64,000 bases of DNA from Atrichornis clamosus. Its lineage: Eukaryota; Chordata; Aves; Passeriformes; Menuridae. The translations under genes and the position numbers were made by a program. The stretch covers positions 1-64,000 of the forward strand of contig WBMZ01011916.1 in NCBI GenBank assembly GCA_013400975.1, given 5' to 3'. Each line of letters starts with the position of its first letter. The first letter of the stretch is position 1. Positions 47,495-62,449 of this stretch are shown here, piece after piece. The notes under the pieces are model-generated. The model did not search any database. It saw only the letters and a list, made by a program, of their open reading frames with translations, and was not told where the DNA came from.

Positions 47495-49084
47495 AAAAGC
47501 ATTAGGTTTTCACACCGAAGAATCCATAATTAATGTGGCTTCATTTCCTGACTTTCTTGCCTATTCATAAATTTTATCTTTATCTGAGGTAAGGAGTCTG
47601 AATTATTTCTCCCTTTTTGCTGCCAAGGGATTTTGTAAAGCTCCTACAACTCACTCATTAAAAACTTTGTAGGTCAAACTTTTGATTTTATCCCCAGGCC
47701 AAGTACTGGTGAACCCTTAATTAAAACTGCAATTACATAATTGAGGTAGTATGTTTTGTCGTGGGAAGTAAACTTTAAAAATATAATATATTCAGTACAT
47801 TAATTGTTCTAGCAGAATAATAAACTGTTGAAACTGTTTGATCCATGTAATATCAATGTCACTAAATTAGATTTCTGTCTCAGAGTATATCAAATGCGTT
47901 TTCAAAGATCATTTTGACTGTCACAATGCAAAGAAACAAAAGAGAGAAGGCACAGGAGAGAATTAAATAAGAAGTTTAAAAAGCCGCTGGAGAACCTGTA
48001 AAGTAATTTCTCTATAAATTTCATTACTAAAATAAACTGTTTGTGTTGGGAACAACACAACTCTTGTGCTGGGAAACATTTAAAGTGTCAGTTGCATATA
48101 TAATGGAAAACCAGAAGTTAGATTATTTGTGACCTGCAAATTTGAAGAACCTATGGTACTATATGAAGTTAGCTATCACAAACAGGAATGTTAGAATCAT
48201 CTTTAAGTATTGTTTATTATAACCAGTGAAACTTAGTTCATCTTTACAGAGAAAATCTATTTGGTTATAGTCTATCATATGCTATGGATGGTGTAAACCA
48301 TCTTTTCTTTTATGACAACCATTCCTTTATACTCTTGTAGTTATATTCTCCTACTTCTGGTTTCAAGACTAATTTAAACAATCCTAAATACCTGTCTGTT
48401 GTCACCACTAGTGAGAGTATCACAAACCAGCAGCATAGGATTTTTGTCAACTAAGCATATCAGAAGAGCATGTCAAATTGTCCATTTTGTTAAAAAATCT
48501 GGCATATTGAGTTAGTAGTTTTGAGACATTTTCAAGGGAAACAAAGAATTATGAAGAGATTTTTAGGTAAGATGATATTTCATTGTGTCAAACTCAGCAT
48601 TAAAAAAGACAGAGCACATTTTTGGTCACAAGCAGATTGAAACAGATAACTTGTGGTACTTGCACCAGTACTGCAGCACTGGAGAGAATCAAAGAAGCAA
48701 AGAATAAAAGAAGCAAAGAAGACTCTAGACTAAACAAGCATCAGCACAGCTCACCCTATATGAAGACGGAAAAGACCTTAAGTTCAGGGCACTCACAAGT
48801 AAAAATGACTTAAAAATTCACTTAATGAGTTCACATATTTATTTCTAGCAATTTCTGTGGTGTGTTGGATCAACAGCTTAGAGAATCATCATAGGTTTTC
48901 AGAAAGCATAAATAAAATTTTTAAAAAATCACATTATATTTAGATCAAATAGCAAGTGATCCAATAATGGCAGTGGTGATTTTAACGTTAGGAACAATTG
49001 ACACAGGGATCAGGCAGACAATGAGGAGAGATACTCTGCTATGTGTCTAAGTTACAAATGAGTAGGCATTGATCAGAGATCAAG
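47495..49084. other. AT-rich unique sequence, no gene seen
   Basis: Nothing was recognised. A small perfect hairpin lies at 48041-48060. Confidence 0.55.
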
Positions 49085-50615
49085 TCAGTTTTGGTCACAG
49101 TAACCACAAGACTTTGGAGTTTGAGATATGAAGAAAAAGGAAGATAAATAGTAGGATTACAAACCTGGATTTCAGGTGAAAGGACTTTGGCCTCTTTAGA
49201 GACCTGCTTGTAAGAATTCCATGGAATATGGTCCTGGAGAGAAGCCTCTCAGTGGACAAGGATTGGATCAGAGAACATTTGAACAAAATGTGATTTACAC
49301 AAGTCCAACAAGAAATTTATGCAAGTGCTTACGGTCCAAGGTAATTGTGAGGCTACTGAGAATTATCTCTGAAACATTGAGGAGATTAGGGTAGATTTCT
49401 AAGGACTTGAAGATAGGAAATATCACAACTAGGGAGGACAAGAATGAAGATCCAGGGAGATACAGCAGATGAGCCCCACCAGGATTACTGAAACATGATG
49501 AAGGAAATAATCCCTAAAATAATTTACAAACATATGAAGAACAAGAAGGTGATGATGAGTAGTCAGCATGGAGTGGGAAACGGAAAATTGTTCCTTACAA
49601 ACCTAATAAGATTCTGCAGGGAGACCATGCACTTGGTAGATAAGAGAGAAGTCTCTATATGTTTTATTTTGGCATGAGTAAGGCCTTTGACACTATTACT
49701 CACAACACTTTTATTGACAAACTGATGAAAAATAGACTGGATAAATGGACAATGAGGTGAACCAAAAACTAGCTGAACTGACAATTCAAAGGATTGGGAA
49801 TCATCAGCAGCACAGAGACCAACAGCATACTCAGAGTTCAATACTGTTAGCAATAACTCTTTAACGATTTCATTAATGGCTGGGATACTAGGAGAGAGCA
49901 CATCCTCAGCAAATTTTCAGATGGTATGAAGCTTGGAGGAGTACTTGATACACCATATATATAGGAGTTCAACAAAGGGAAGAAAAAAAATCTACTTGGC
50001 AGAGAAGAAAATGGAGATCTTCAGGGACACCTTCCTGATCATGAGCAGGGATATATATCCTTGGGTCATAAAAGGACTGCATCCCTCCAGGTTATATTAA
50101 GAAGCACATAATCAGCATAGTGGAGGTGATTCTTCCCTTCTGCTCAGGGTTGATGAAACACTTCTCAAGTGCTGGGCCCAGTCTGAGTCTCTCACAGTGC
50201 CAGAAATACATGGATATAGTTGAGTGAGTCCAGCAGACTGCCATGATTAAGGGTTTGGACCATCTTAGAGATTGAACTGTTCATCTGGTAGAAAGAAAAA
50301 GTCATGGGGAAATATTAAATATATATATTTATCTATCTGATGGAGTAGGGCATCAGGGTTGAGTAGACAGGACCAGATCTTCTCAATGTTGCCTAGTGCC
50401 AGGGCACAAATTGAAATACTCATTATTCCATTTAAGCATAGACTGTTTATGGTATGTGTGGTCAATTGGGACATCTTGCAAGGTAGGTTGTGGAGTCTCC
50501 ATCCCTGGAGACATGCAGAATCCAAGCACACACCAGCATGCACAGTCTGCTCTAGGTTTAAGCAAGTGTTGGATCTGATCTCCAGAGGTGCCTTCTAACC
50601 TCAGCCATTTTGTGG
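49085..50615 (+). mobile_element. CR1 LINE, old, with internal deletions
   Basis: It starts in the late endonuclease region (GHSNHKTLEF-like reading near 49095). It then jumps after about 49230 to the RT segment DWIREHLNK near 49265, so some 500-700 bp of the usual element are missing. A preserved stretch near 49500-49700 reads KIIYKHMKNKKVMMSSQHG and then SKAFDTI-like near 49675-49700. After this it is badly decayed, with an AT insertion near 50310-50345. It ends with the CR1 3' terminus (GGTGCCTTCTAACCTCAGCC) near 50615. Frames are broken throughout and it looks older than the copy at 8455. Confidence 0.88.
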
Positions 50616-52486
50616 ATGTCTAGCTGCCCATATTATGTAATGGTTAGGACTAAGTCATCCTCAGTATGAACTATCCCTCAGTAGATGAGTATTGATGAAG
50701 TGCTTTTTTTTGCTGTTAAAATGTACTGTAAATTCTTTCCTCCTGCAAGTTTAGAATCATCTTAAAGCTATGGAACAATGGTGTTATATATTGTCCTCAG
50801 CAATGTACACACACTTTTAAAGTGTGATTTTTTAAAACTTCAAAGAGAGAACAATGTTTGTAGATGGCAATATTAAGCAAATACTGATCAGCATTAACCT
50901 CATAACATAAATTATAGTTTGTCTTTTCTGAGTCTTCATTTTATTATATGAACCTTTAAGCTTTTTAAATTCATGTAGATTAGATATTTTGTGTACCTGA
51001 GACCTGTCCTTCATGGAACCTTATGACTTAATATTAAAAAAAAGACTAGAAGTAAACAATTACACTGAATTTTCCAGTCTTTGTCACTGCCTTACTGCAT
51101 AGTGCCACCTCATGGCAAATATAATAATTTTGGACGGCTTATGTTTTATTTCAAGTTCTTGCAATGTTTATAACTGAAAAAGAAGAAAATAAATAGGGAA
51201 GAAGAATTATATACATGGTAGTCTGACCTGTAAAATGATGATTTTTCCCTTTAATATGTATTCTGTTAAAAGAAATACACAAATAATCCTACTTTTTCCT
51301 AGTTTACAGCCCTGTTCTGTTGGCCTAAACATTTACAATCGTAAATTGAAGAAAATATTCTTTCCTCATTTTAATTTTGCAGGTTATTTAGACATTGGAA
51401 ATTTCATGAAACTTGATATCTGTTGAATAGCCATTAAAAAACCCATGAAAGTTTTGATGGATATTCAGTAACATCTATGTAAGCTAGCTTTACAGCAATG
51501 TGCATTACAATTGAAGCTCCTAAAGAATGACATTTCGATGCAAGATTCCCCCTTGTCTTTTTTGTGTCATTGATATCACACATAGAGTAATTTCTAGCTC
51601 TTCTAGAGACCTTTCCACATTCCATTTGGAATAAAGCAATACAGATGTACAATTGTTTTCTTTTTCCTTCATATGTATGCATATATCTTAGCTTTTACCC
51701 ATGTTAAAAGTAACAAGAAAGAGACTAGTTACAGTATTTCTCACTGAAAGGTCCTCCAAATTCATTCACATCATTATAGTCCCAGGAAGACTCTCCAATT
51801 ACAGGAACTTCTGGTTTCTTTTGGATTTTTCTGAGGAACATAATCCATAGCTACCTACACATCAGTATCACTGAGATTGGCACCATCAAATAGATTATAG
51901 AAAGCAACAGGCAAAACCCACCTAAAATGCAATCTACTCTTGAAAAGTAATGCTTGTGTCTTACGTCAGGAGCTTGTAATCAGTTTTGGTAGTGTAGAAA
52001 ATGGCCAGTAATTTGCTGAAATCTGTGAATATTTTCCTTTGATACTAAGCTTCTCATGTATGTACCTGGGTATTTCGTTTGAAATGTAATGTCACAAATG
52101 AGAGAGGGTGGAGACAAGGAGACTTAGAAACAAACATTCTAGTACTGCCTGCTTTTTAAAGTCATGTTCAAGCATGGGTATTTTAACACTTTGTTTTTAA
52201 ATGTCTACCATTTCTGCTTTTTGGTTTGGGGTTCTTTTTGGTAAAAATGTGTTTATATTCAAGATGAATCTCATAAACAAAATTAGTTACCCCAAGCTCA
52301 GTTAACAGCAGAAAAATTTTAAATAAAGTCTGTTCTTAATATCTAGATTAAATTTCAAGATATTTCTTAAGTCATTTTTCTCTTCAGCATTTCAAGATAC
52401 ACCTTATAATGTAAATGAATAACCCCTCCCATATTTTGCTTGAAATGTAAATGTGTCACATCTCACATTCAAGGTGGTCAAATACA
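50616..52486. other. AT-rich unique sequence, no gene seen
   Basis: Nothing was recognised; ORFs of 60-82 codons lack motifs. Confidence 0.55.
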
Positions 52487-52642
52487 GGAGGTGATTGCTT
52501 AGGGACTGTGAAATCTTCTTCCCGAAAAAGGTTCAGAACTGGTCCAGGCAGGGCTCTGTACTGTCTCCAACCCACTCTGCACAGGATGTCAGACTAGGTG
52601 GCCTCTGGAGGTTCCTTCCAAACAAAGTTATTCTCTGATTCC
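52487..52642 (+). mobile_element. CR1 LINE 3'-terminal fragment, very old
   Basis: The segment reads as the end of a CR1: GATGTCAGACTAGGTGGCCT, then GGTTCCTTCCAAAC and a decayed ATTCTCTGATTCC tail. It is only about 155 bp. Confidence 0.75.
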
Positions 52643-53853
52643 ATATACTGTGCAAATTATATACATTTGCAGGCCCAGGAATACTAATTACTTATTAAAT
52701 GTTAATAATAAAAAGAACAGAGGTCACATTTTTTCAGAAAAACAGATCATATACTTAAAATATTGCCCTTATACCTGACACTTAATCTCAAGTTCAATAT
52801 ACCAAATGCGCAGTTATAAATTTTCCAGGTGCTTTACTTGAGAGAGTATGTGTTTCAACTCAACACTTATGACCAAATCATTCAGTGATGTTCAGAAAAT
52901 CAGAGGAAGTTAAAAGGTTTATAGAAAAAGTATCACTTTTACATTTCAAGCTCTATATTGTCTTCTGAAAAAAAGGGGTAAATCAATTAGTCTGAGAGAA
53001 AATGTCGGCCAGGAACGCTTTCAAAGACATCTTTTCACTCAAAGGCCACAGGAAGGTTAGCAGAAGTGGCCAGTTCCTCCATTTTCCATGACGTAGTTTG
53101 GGATTTCTTATTAACATTAACATACCTGCTTCTATATGTTAATACCATTGAGCCTTCTTATTAAAAGTTTTCCCTGTTTCTATTTATCTTCCTCCTGTAA
53201 AGTGGTCAGAATGCCAGCCATACTACTTTTTTGTAAGTAAAGTGCCTTTGAAGCATGTAGCAAAAAGCCCCAAACCACATATTAAAATGTCTGACTCATG
53301 AACTTTAAATTGCAGTCTTTAAATATTCAGTTTCTAATGCCAGGTTTCTAATGAATTTTTCATTTTTGTTTAAATACCCAGACCCATGCTGCACAAACAG
53401 TTTGAGGTACCAGATGTTACAACGATATGTATTTGAGTAGGGGTTATTAGACTTGAATAGAAAATAGTATTCTCTTCCTGTGAAGATTCTAGAGAATTAA
53501 GGAATTATTACAGTCTTTATCAGGATAAAGTAAAAATTTAACTCAAAGTTTAGGATTTTATAAACAAAGAGAAAACTACTCAAATATATAAAATAAACAA
53601 TAACCAACCACCAATGCATTTGTTTAGAACATTTGAAATTAAAATTATTCCCAAACCTTACCTTAAGTATAAACCTTGCCTTCTGATTTGCAAAAGTTTT
53701 CCTTAACATTAAACCTCAACTATTGTTCAAAGTCCTTTTTGCTATCAGAGTTGTTCTAAGCAAAATCATTACTACTGGAATGGATAGGTGTTTTCACCTC
53801 CTGAAAACACCATACCATACCAACACCATACCAACTTCCATTTCATTGCCTGC
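52643..53853. other. AT-rich unique sequence, no gene seen
   Basis: Nothing was recognised apart from a short CCATACCA-type tandem at 53803-53835. Confidence 0.55.
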
Positions 53854-54841
53854 TGTTCTGTAAGATGTATGTGTGTTGAACTGGTTGGCTTCAAAATGCT
53901 TTAAGTGTATGTGGAAACAGAGGTGTCTGCTTCCTCAGGATATCTGGCCAAGGACCTTTCCAGTGCAAAAGGGAAAGTAAGTAAAATAGGAAGACATAAG
54001 CAGGAACATATAGAGTCACAAATGTGATCAACCCCAAAAAAAAAGACACAGCAAGGAGAACAAAATCTGGTAATTTGTGCCCATTGGTAAGGATACTGGA
54101 ACATGGGAATGTTTGTTTCATGATAATAACCTGACTGAGGACCTTGTCAAAGGGATTGTCAACGAAAAGGGAGAAACCATGGACAAAATATACAGAGACA
54201 CAAAAGTGACAGGTAAACATAATAGAAGCAAAGGCATGAAGCAAACCTGGCCAACACACCGACTGACAGACTAACAAGGAAATGCTGCAAAAAGGGGCTT
54301 TGCAGCTGACAAGGATGCAAACATGGTGATCCAGAAGTTTGAGACCAGTAGGACAGACCAAACAGATGGACTGTGCAGGAGAAAGGGACTGAGGAGAAGA
54401 AAAGGGGAGGTAGACAGAAAAGGGTAAAAAAGGGAATGGTAAAGGATAAAATGGGTTGGTCAGCATGCTCATCTGTCCATGACCTACATCTGATCACTGA
54501 AGTCTGTCCTATCTTCCTATTAAATCTTTTTTCAACGATACCTCTGCATAATGTCACTCTCTCTTCTGTAACTCTCTGTGCTGCCAGGGCTAAGTGGTGC
54601 TGGTTACATCAGTATATTTGCCTTCAACAACTGGAGTTAGACTGGGGTTGCAGGTGCACCTGGCTTGTGTTGTCACCTTCTGGAGCAACTGAGATCTCAA
54701 CCCCAGCCACCGGGATCAGAACGGAGTGTGTCCCAAAAGCTATTCTTGAGGAGAAACTGGTGCATGAGGTCAGTGAGAGACTCAGAACAGGCAGCTGGAG
54801 CACAACCCTGGGTCACAACCCATATGACTGAATACATGTCC
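53854..54841 (+). mobile_element. Probable ERVL-like solo LTR
   Basis: Candidate limits are 53859 (TGTAAGATG) and 54836 (GAATACA), giving TGTA...TACA ends. The 5-bp flanks are TGTTC (53854-53858) and TGTCC (54837-54841), one transition apart. Inside is a purine-rich U3, an ATTAAA signal at 54519-54524, and a GC-richer U5-like region of about 310 bp. The 152- and 193-codon ORFs on opposite strands cover U3/U5 and show no viral or host motif. An alternative start is TGTGTTGAAC at 53872. Confidence 0.6.
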
Positions 54842-57800
54842 AGGTTTTTTTGTGTTTTGTGGTGGTGTGCACTCACTAATTTAGAGCATGGCTGTTAAGG
54901 ATTAACAGTTCTCATATACGAGGGAGAGCTAGGGAAAGAATGAACCATTAGTATGAAGGTATTAATAAAGAGCATTAATTGAAAAAAGCTTTGTTTCAAA
55001 GTCTAAAAGTGGACACATTCATCAGTCTTCTTAACACACCTGTTATTGACTATGATATATAACTGCATGAATACACGCAAACGTGTATATAGATTTACAA
55101 TGGGTACTCAGTTGCAACTTTTCAGCTGCTGAAGAAAACATATTCTTGCTGGAAATGGGGAAAAAATATGGGGAGAAAGATTGAATTTGATTTGGTAAAT
55201 ACAGATTTTTCTTCTCTTTTAAAAAAACCCATCCTTCCTAACCAACCACCTAACATCTCAACCAAACATTAGAAACAGAACAAAGAGAAACCTCTCCCAG
55301 TGGTTATAGCAACTATTTTTCTAGAATTAATTTGTCATTTTTCCTAAACTACTGATGTAGTGTCCAAAATTTATTGTCACTGTGTTTGCATCATTTTATC
55401 TTTGTATCAAAAATAAAGAGATTTATGCTTCACCATCTCTGCAGACTAAAACAATGTTACTACAGCTGCATTGTTGAACTGTCTGCTAAGACCTGACATC
55501 TCTGCACCATTTTAAACTCCATCACTTGGCAAGATCTTTCTCTACTGTCTGATAAAAGCTATTTAATTATCATCAACCTTTTTGTTCCTAAGCAGACAAA
55601 GTGCTAGGATTATCTGTTCCAGGATTTTGGCTGTTCACTAATTGGCATGGACACAAAGGCACTGCAATCTCTCTAAAATTTCATTTGTTAAAAGAACCCC
55701 ACAGTTTTGCTTGCAGGTATTAAAAGTAAACCCTATTCTGAGGGCTCACTCTGAGGTTAAACTGCAGGTTACATTCACAGTTTTGTCTTGCTAGTTTTAA
55801 TTTAGCTCCATTCTGTCGTTGACTTGTTCTGGTGGCTGTAAGGAAAAGATTAACATGCTCAGAAGTGCATATAACTTTGTAAAAATAAATGCATGCTTTG
55901 TATGAACGGTTTGCATTATTGGTTGAAGACAGCATAGTAGATAGGAACACCACAAAAAAAAAAAAAAGGTAGACACTAGTAATTTTCTGAACTTCTATTT
56001 CCTTCTAAATGCAATGCCCAAAAATGAAAAATTATATTCAATGAAGCTGCAAACATATAGTATGGGGCAACATGAGATTGCACTGTTCCCAGGAATTGCT
56101 TCAGGTTATATTCTGAATCAAATCAGTTCTATGCTTCAAGGAGAGCAAATTAGGTTAGTTACTATACCACCCAAGGAAAGAACGTAGCATATGTTATGCC
56201 AGATCGTCTTGGCTGTGAATGCAAAATAAGGATACAGTGAAACCTAACACCCTGTTACAGTCTATTACAGAAAAAGGAAAAAGAAAAAATCTGCTGCTTT
56301 GAAGTCCAAGTAGTAAGATATTTGCTTTTCTTTTAAAATGAAGGATATTTTTCCTTTTCAAATGTATTTTATACTGTATATTTCCAAATTTCTCTCCAGG
56401 TTTTCACCATCAATCTCCTTACTTCTTACTACTGTCTTCTAAAATATTGTGTTCTTCTACCTGAAGCTATTCTAGTTCTTTTACTGTTCTGCATATAACT
56501 TAGTGTGAATAACAGTGTCAACCTGAGATGGCTCTCTTATCCTACTGCCCAGTATACTTATTGAATTAAAATCCTATACCAGCTGTGTAGACCTGCTGTG
56601 CCTATAGCAGAATGCTTTATCTGAGCTTTATAATCCTTCTCTAAGAAGTTTGACAGAAGAAGAAGAGATGTTAACAAAGTAAAACACGTGGGGCTTAAAC
56701 AACATATTAAAATATTTTCTGATTATAGCCCACCTGTAGGCATAATTAAAACTAATTATTAGAAAATATCCTGATATCAATTTTGGTATGACTTTCCGCA
56801 TATTTGCTCCTCACACAGATCAACAGTAAATACCAAATTAACAAGCACTTTAAGCCTGTTTTATTACTTGCTGGGGGATTCATTGCAACAGCATTCTTAA
56901 TTCCACAGATAGGCTCTGTGGCTTTTTTCCCAGTCAGCCAAAAGTTCAGCCCATTTACGAGCCTTTTTTTAGCTAGGGCCCGATTTTCCCTAAGGAAAAC
57001 ACAAATCCCTTAATTCTTAATACAGTTCTGTTGCCTCAGGGTGCAAAAAAGGTACCTAAGTCCCTGATTCCCACGTCAGTTCTGCTAACACCGCATTCAT
57101 TTGCACATCTGTGACAGCCTAAACTTTGTTCATGTTAGATATTTAGGACACAAATTCCCATTGGTCTTGTCACCAGTTGAGTTGAATCATTGCTAACTGT
57201 TGGCAGGTGTTTTGAAGGATAGGGGAGGCTAAGGAGTCTGTATTAGAAGCCTCACAGGATCCGCTGAAGCAGCACTAGCTCTGATCACTCACAGAAGTAG
57301 CTGTGTGTGCATAAGGCCTCACAAAAATTATGTCTGGAACTAAGCTCAAGACAGAGCTTCATTAGATTCAGCAACGAGTATTTAAATTTTGTTTGCTGTT
57401 GTAAGATACAGTTGACTTGCACTGGAGATAAAATTCTGCACTAAAGCCAAGCACTTGAGTAAGCAAGAGAGGAGTGTTGATGGATACTGATCTTTTCAAC
57501 ATTCTCTCTCCAGAGCAGCAATGCCTAAGAGGTCCCACATGGAGTGAAGATAAGCTCCTGGTTTCTCTTGTACAAATCTCATTAGGAAACCTACTTTGCC
57601 ACACTATTTATCATCTTGATGGGAATGACTTTTCTGTGTGGTCTGTGTACGAATAAAATTAGGGAACACGCAGACAGAGGGGAGAAAAAACAATATCAGA
57701 TGGCAACATACCATGTCCTTTTCTCTATCCCAGTATTTGAAGAAACAAGGATAAACAACTGTTTTCAATTTTAGAGCATTCAGCTAGTGTTATTTAATTA

Positions 57801-60800
57801 ATTTAAAAACAACCCTCTAACTGGGCTTTTTCCTAAGCTGACTATAGGGCTTGCCTCCTTTGTAGTAGTCTTTCACCCCCAGTGCAGGTTTCATGAAAAA
57901 CATGGTGATTGTAACCTTTAATCTAACCAAACTAATGATAAAAGATATTGTATAGGGGTCCACATTTTATTGATCTTTTATAGATTACTGTAAAATTACT
58001 ATAAATGTGTATATAAAGGCTACATAATTTTTCTCTCAGGTTTTGTTTTTTTATAATGATGTAATTGGTTCTGTTTACAGATAAGTAGGATGCAGTGGAA
58101 ATGAAGTATGGAAGGAATGACAACAACAATCATCTGTTTCTCTCCCCATCACAAATTTTCTACTTTTATCCCTATTTTCTGGAATAGACTAAATAATAGT
58201 ATCAGAAGTTATTGTGAAATTGATGGTAATAACTCATATGGTAACTATGCTATTATTGTTTGCCACAATTGCATTGTGTAATCACATTCTCTACCATGAC
58301 ATATCTTGCATTTATATATAATTTAGAAAAACAATGACATATAATGTATTTAACTCTCCAAAAGTGAATAATTGAACTGCACATGAAAAAAAAGGCTTCA
58401 TAAACAATGCCAGAGGGTGAAGGATGCTCTAAACCTTTCTTTACATTCCTTATAGGCTCTGCCAAACTTTTGAAATCATGGAGCACATAACAGGCTTCAA
58501 ACAATTAAGACATATTAATCTGCTAAGAATGAACCTCTTAGTAAAATTCAGCTGCAATCTTCAGAATTTCTTCCAAGTGCTACCTTGTAGTGATGGATCA
58601 TGCTAATTGTAATCCAGTCATTTGCCACAATACATCTAAGAGAAATATTTTTAACAGAGAATGTCATCATAGTCCAGAAAACAAGTAGAGAAACCACTGA
58701 CCTTTTGCATTGCCTCCTCTCTGCCCCCTGGTTAATATTTAAGAGTGACTCTTTTTATTTGGACTTGAATCTGAAGAAGGATTAGCCATGTTGAATGGCA
58801 ATAATCTCTTCTCAGCCTCTAATAGGCACAGCTACATGAAAAGGAACATGAGACTAGTCAATAACTTGTCTGTTCTCTTCAACCTGGGCAGTCACCTTGT
58901 GTAATGAAAAGAGCTTATTGGACCAGGAGACACCTGTGTGTTGCACATGCATGGACAAACTTACTTCTGTTTGAAGGAGAGTTTCTTCACAGTCCTCAGG
59001 AAAGGGGAAGAGTACAGGGGAGAATATTGGTACAACACAAAAGTCTGCTATCTTCTCATCCCAATCCATATCTTCAAATCTCTGATGCACTTGTCACAAC
59101 TTCTCTACATATAAGTAGTATGTTTCACACAGTATAAATGTTTAAAAACAGTGTTCAAAAAGACATACAATTATAGTGTATGTGTACATTTTAAGCATTA
59201 AAAAGAAAGCAATCAAATTTGTACTATAGAAATATGGATGAAACCACGCATATATGCCTAAAATGAAAATAAGTGATATGTAGATTGTTTATTTTATTAA
59301 GTGTTCAATCATCTTAGTGTTTGCTGACACACCTCCATATTTCAAACAGAATCTGACTATAGACAACCCTGGACATGAGTCAGCATGACAATTTGAACAG
59401 CGTATGTATTTATGCCAACAATGTAAATCTGAAAATAAATTTCAAATAATCCTATATAAGTTTATTCCAACTATGTTGGAACTTCACCATATAGTGTGTT
59501 TCCTTTTGAATAGATACTGCCATAAATTAATGGAACTGTGCATAGAAGTGGCTGTGAGGAACTACAGCCAGGATGATTATTTACCATAGGAAACCTAGGC
59601 TGAAACATTCATTATCGTCTACATTTTAAAAGTATATGAAAACAAAGTTGGATGGTAAAAACACAAGAAAATCAGATCGTCATAATAAACTGGGAATAGT
59701 GTCCATTCATGCTTTACAAAAGGGACAGTTTACATTCTATTTGCATAATTTGAAACATTCATGTAAAATATATTAGAGAAATTTTGTCTTGTTTATTAAT
59801 TTTCTTTGGATAACTTGGATTTTTTTCACCCTTATTTCTTAGTATAACATTTTTAATTACTTTTCAGGCAAATTTTTCATTCTGTATTGGAAAGAAGAGT
59901 GCCCAAGTGCTTATAATAAGAATTCTAGATCAGCATTCAAATTGTTATGTTCTCAGCTGGACTAAAGTGATTTTATTCAAGTACAATAATTTTCAGATTC
60001 CAACTCTTACCTCACAGCGCATTGCCTCAAAAATTAAACTGGGTTTATGCTATACTTTCTCAGGCAAAATTCTGTAGCCACTGTGGCACATCAGTGTGGT
60101 CCCAGAAGAGAACTCGCAATCCTCGTGGCCAGTCACACTGCATTGCTGCATACTCCACTCTTCACAGATCCTAAACTTGTCACAGATTAACAGTAGAGCA
60201 ACATTTGACCACACTGGTCCAAGAGCTTTTGACACATCTTTCAAACTAAAAGCTGTGACAATACAAGAACTGACAACGATCAGATCTCTCAAGCTGAGAC
60301 AACTGCAGGCAGTCAGGTCAGAGTAACCTGTAAAGGTTTTCTAGCCAATTAGGAGCTTTACAAGTTACTGTTGTATGATTTTTTTTTCAGATTTCTTTAT
60401 TATATTTATATCTGATTAATACAAATACGGAATATTTTACCATGACCTTGACATAAGACAGGTTTTAGGTACACAAGCGCTCATGATGTCACCAGTTTGT
60501 CTAAGTGTGACGTACACTTAAGCCAATTTCAAACCCTGAATCTATATCAAACTCTGATACAAATTAAATGCTGATAAATTGTGAGATTGTTTTTAAGTTA
60601 ATGTCTGATGATAAAGCATTATATAAAACCTGACATATTCTTTCCCATTATAGATGTGCTCTCTTTGCTTTAATTTTTTTAATACTACATTAAAATCGTA
60701 TTTCTTTATTAATCCACTTATGAATGCCTTGGATTTAAATTTCTTACTTTTCAAGTTCTAATTTTATCAAATCTGTTAACATAAAATTGTAGAATAATTT

Positions 60801-61004
60801 TTTAAAAGTGGCATGTAACAAGGAATATTGACATCTATACAAGGAAACAATTTTCATTCTTTTAGTCTGCTAGCTTGTTATTCCAAAACTATGTTATATC
60901 TGGATAAAATTCTGTTCCACACACTCCATATGGAAATTTCAGAATAAAATAAATTAAAAACAAGGGGGAAAAAGAAAAAAGAAAAGTAATTTTCCAGCAA
61001 GAGT
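54842..61004. other. Long AT-rich stretch, no gene seen
   Basis: Six kilobases contain no recognised transposon ends. The overlapping opposed ORFs of 76-80 codons at 60050-60326 lie in a slightly GC-richer patch but have no motif I recognise. Poly-A is at 55952-55967. Confidence 0.55.
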
Positions 61005-62449
61005 ACATCCTTTCAAGTACAGGAGCGACAGCAGCCACAGCAGTGGCGACTGAGTTAAGTCCAGGGGTGACTGCTGGGTCTGTCAGGGGGCTTCCTGAGC
61101 TTACAGGTACCCAATCAGCTGCCCAAAGCCGTGTGCGGACACAGAACCTCTCACAAGCAAATCAGACAACATCCCGCAGGAGACTTACACAGCTCCAGGG
61201 AGACCATGGCAAGCAGGGTGGACAAGCAGGACATGGCACACCACAAGACCGTGGTGTGGCATTTTGCATGGGAGCTGGCAAAGGTAGGGCACAGCGCTTT
61301 CCATTAGGTTAAAAGTCACCACAGGAGGAACACAGTGACTCAGACAGATCTCACAAATCAACGTGCAGCTGTCCTGGTCTCAGGCTGCAGTGAGTGCAGA
61401 GGTTGTCACTGATGCTGGAGGGCAGTGAAACAACTCCTGTTTGCAGTGTGAGCAGGTGGACAATCTGCTCAGACTGGCATCAGAGCTCAAAGAGGAGGTG
61501 GAAAGGACAAGGAGTATGAGGAACTGAGAGAGGAGTAGTACAGTGAACTGTTACACGTGCACCCTCGTAGAGGACCTCCACCAACATGTGGTTGACTGCA
61601 GGAGGCAGTCAAAGTACAGAGATATCTGGGAAGCTAACAGGAAGTTGGACAGTTGTCTCCAAGTCAAATGGTAGAGGGACAACAGCCCACTGAGGAAAGG
61701 CCAAAAATTCAACCCCTGGAACACATGGAAGGGAGGGAGAGCATTAACACCTGGGATTGGGAAGCAGTGGGAAAAAAAGCAATAAAAGGAAGAGGAAAAG
61801 AACAAATTAAAGGAAGTGACTTTCTTCAGGGATAGTGGGATTGAGTGCAGCCCCAGCAAGTTCACTAACACCAAGCTGTGTGGTGCAGGATGGAGGGAAG
61901 GGATGGCATCCAGAGGGACCTGAACAGGTTTAAGAGGTGGGTCTGTGCGAGACTCAAGTACAACAAAGCAAAGTACAAGGCCCTACACCTGGGTTGAGGA
62001 AATCCCAGGTTTAGCCTAGAAGTGTTTGAGAGCAGCCCTGAGGGAAAGGACTTGGGGGTAATGGCTATGATAAACTTAGTATGAGCAGGAATGTGCACTC
62101 ACAGACCAGCAAGCCAACCATGTCCTGGGATGCATCAAAAGAGGTGCAACCAGCAGGTCAAAGGAGGTGATTCACCCCCTCTCCTCTGCTTTTGTGAGAC
62201 TCTCCTGAAGTACTGCATGCAGTTCTGGTGCATCCAACAGAAAAAGAACACGAAACTGCTGGAGCAAGCCCAGAGGAGGACCACGAAGTTGGTAAGGGGA
62301 CAGGAGCACCATCCCTAATAAGACAGGCTAGGAAAGTTGGAGCTGTTCAGCCTGGGGAAGAGAGGGTAGAGACATCAAAACAACCTTCCAACATCTCAAG
62401 GGGGCCTAAAGGGAAGCCAGAGAGGGATTCTTCCCCAGGGAGTGTAGTG

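Noticed and set aside
54159..54831. 132-, 152- and 193-codon ORFs on both strands
   Set aside because: They are contained in a probable LTR and show no conserved viral or cellular motif.
60050..60326. Opposed 80- and 76-codon ORFs as an exon
   Set aside because: Both strands are equally open and neither has a recognisable motif or flanking splice signals I would trust.
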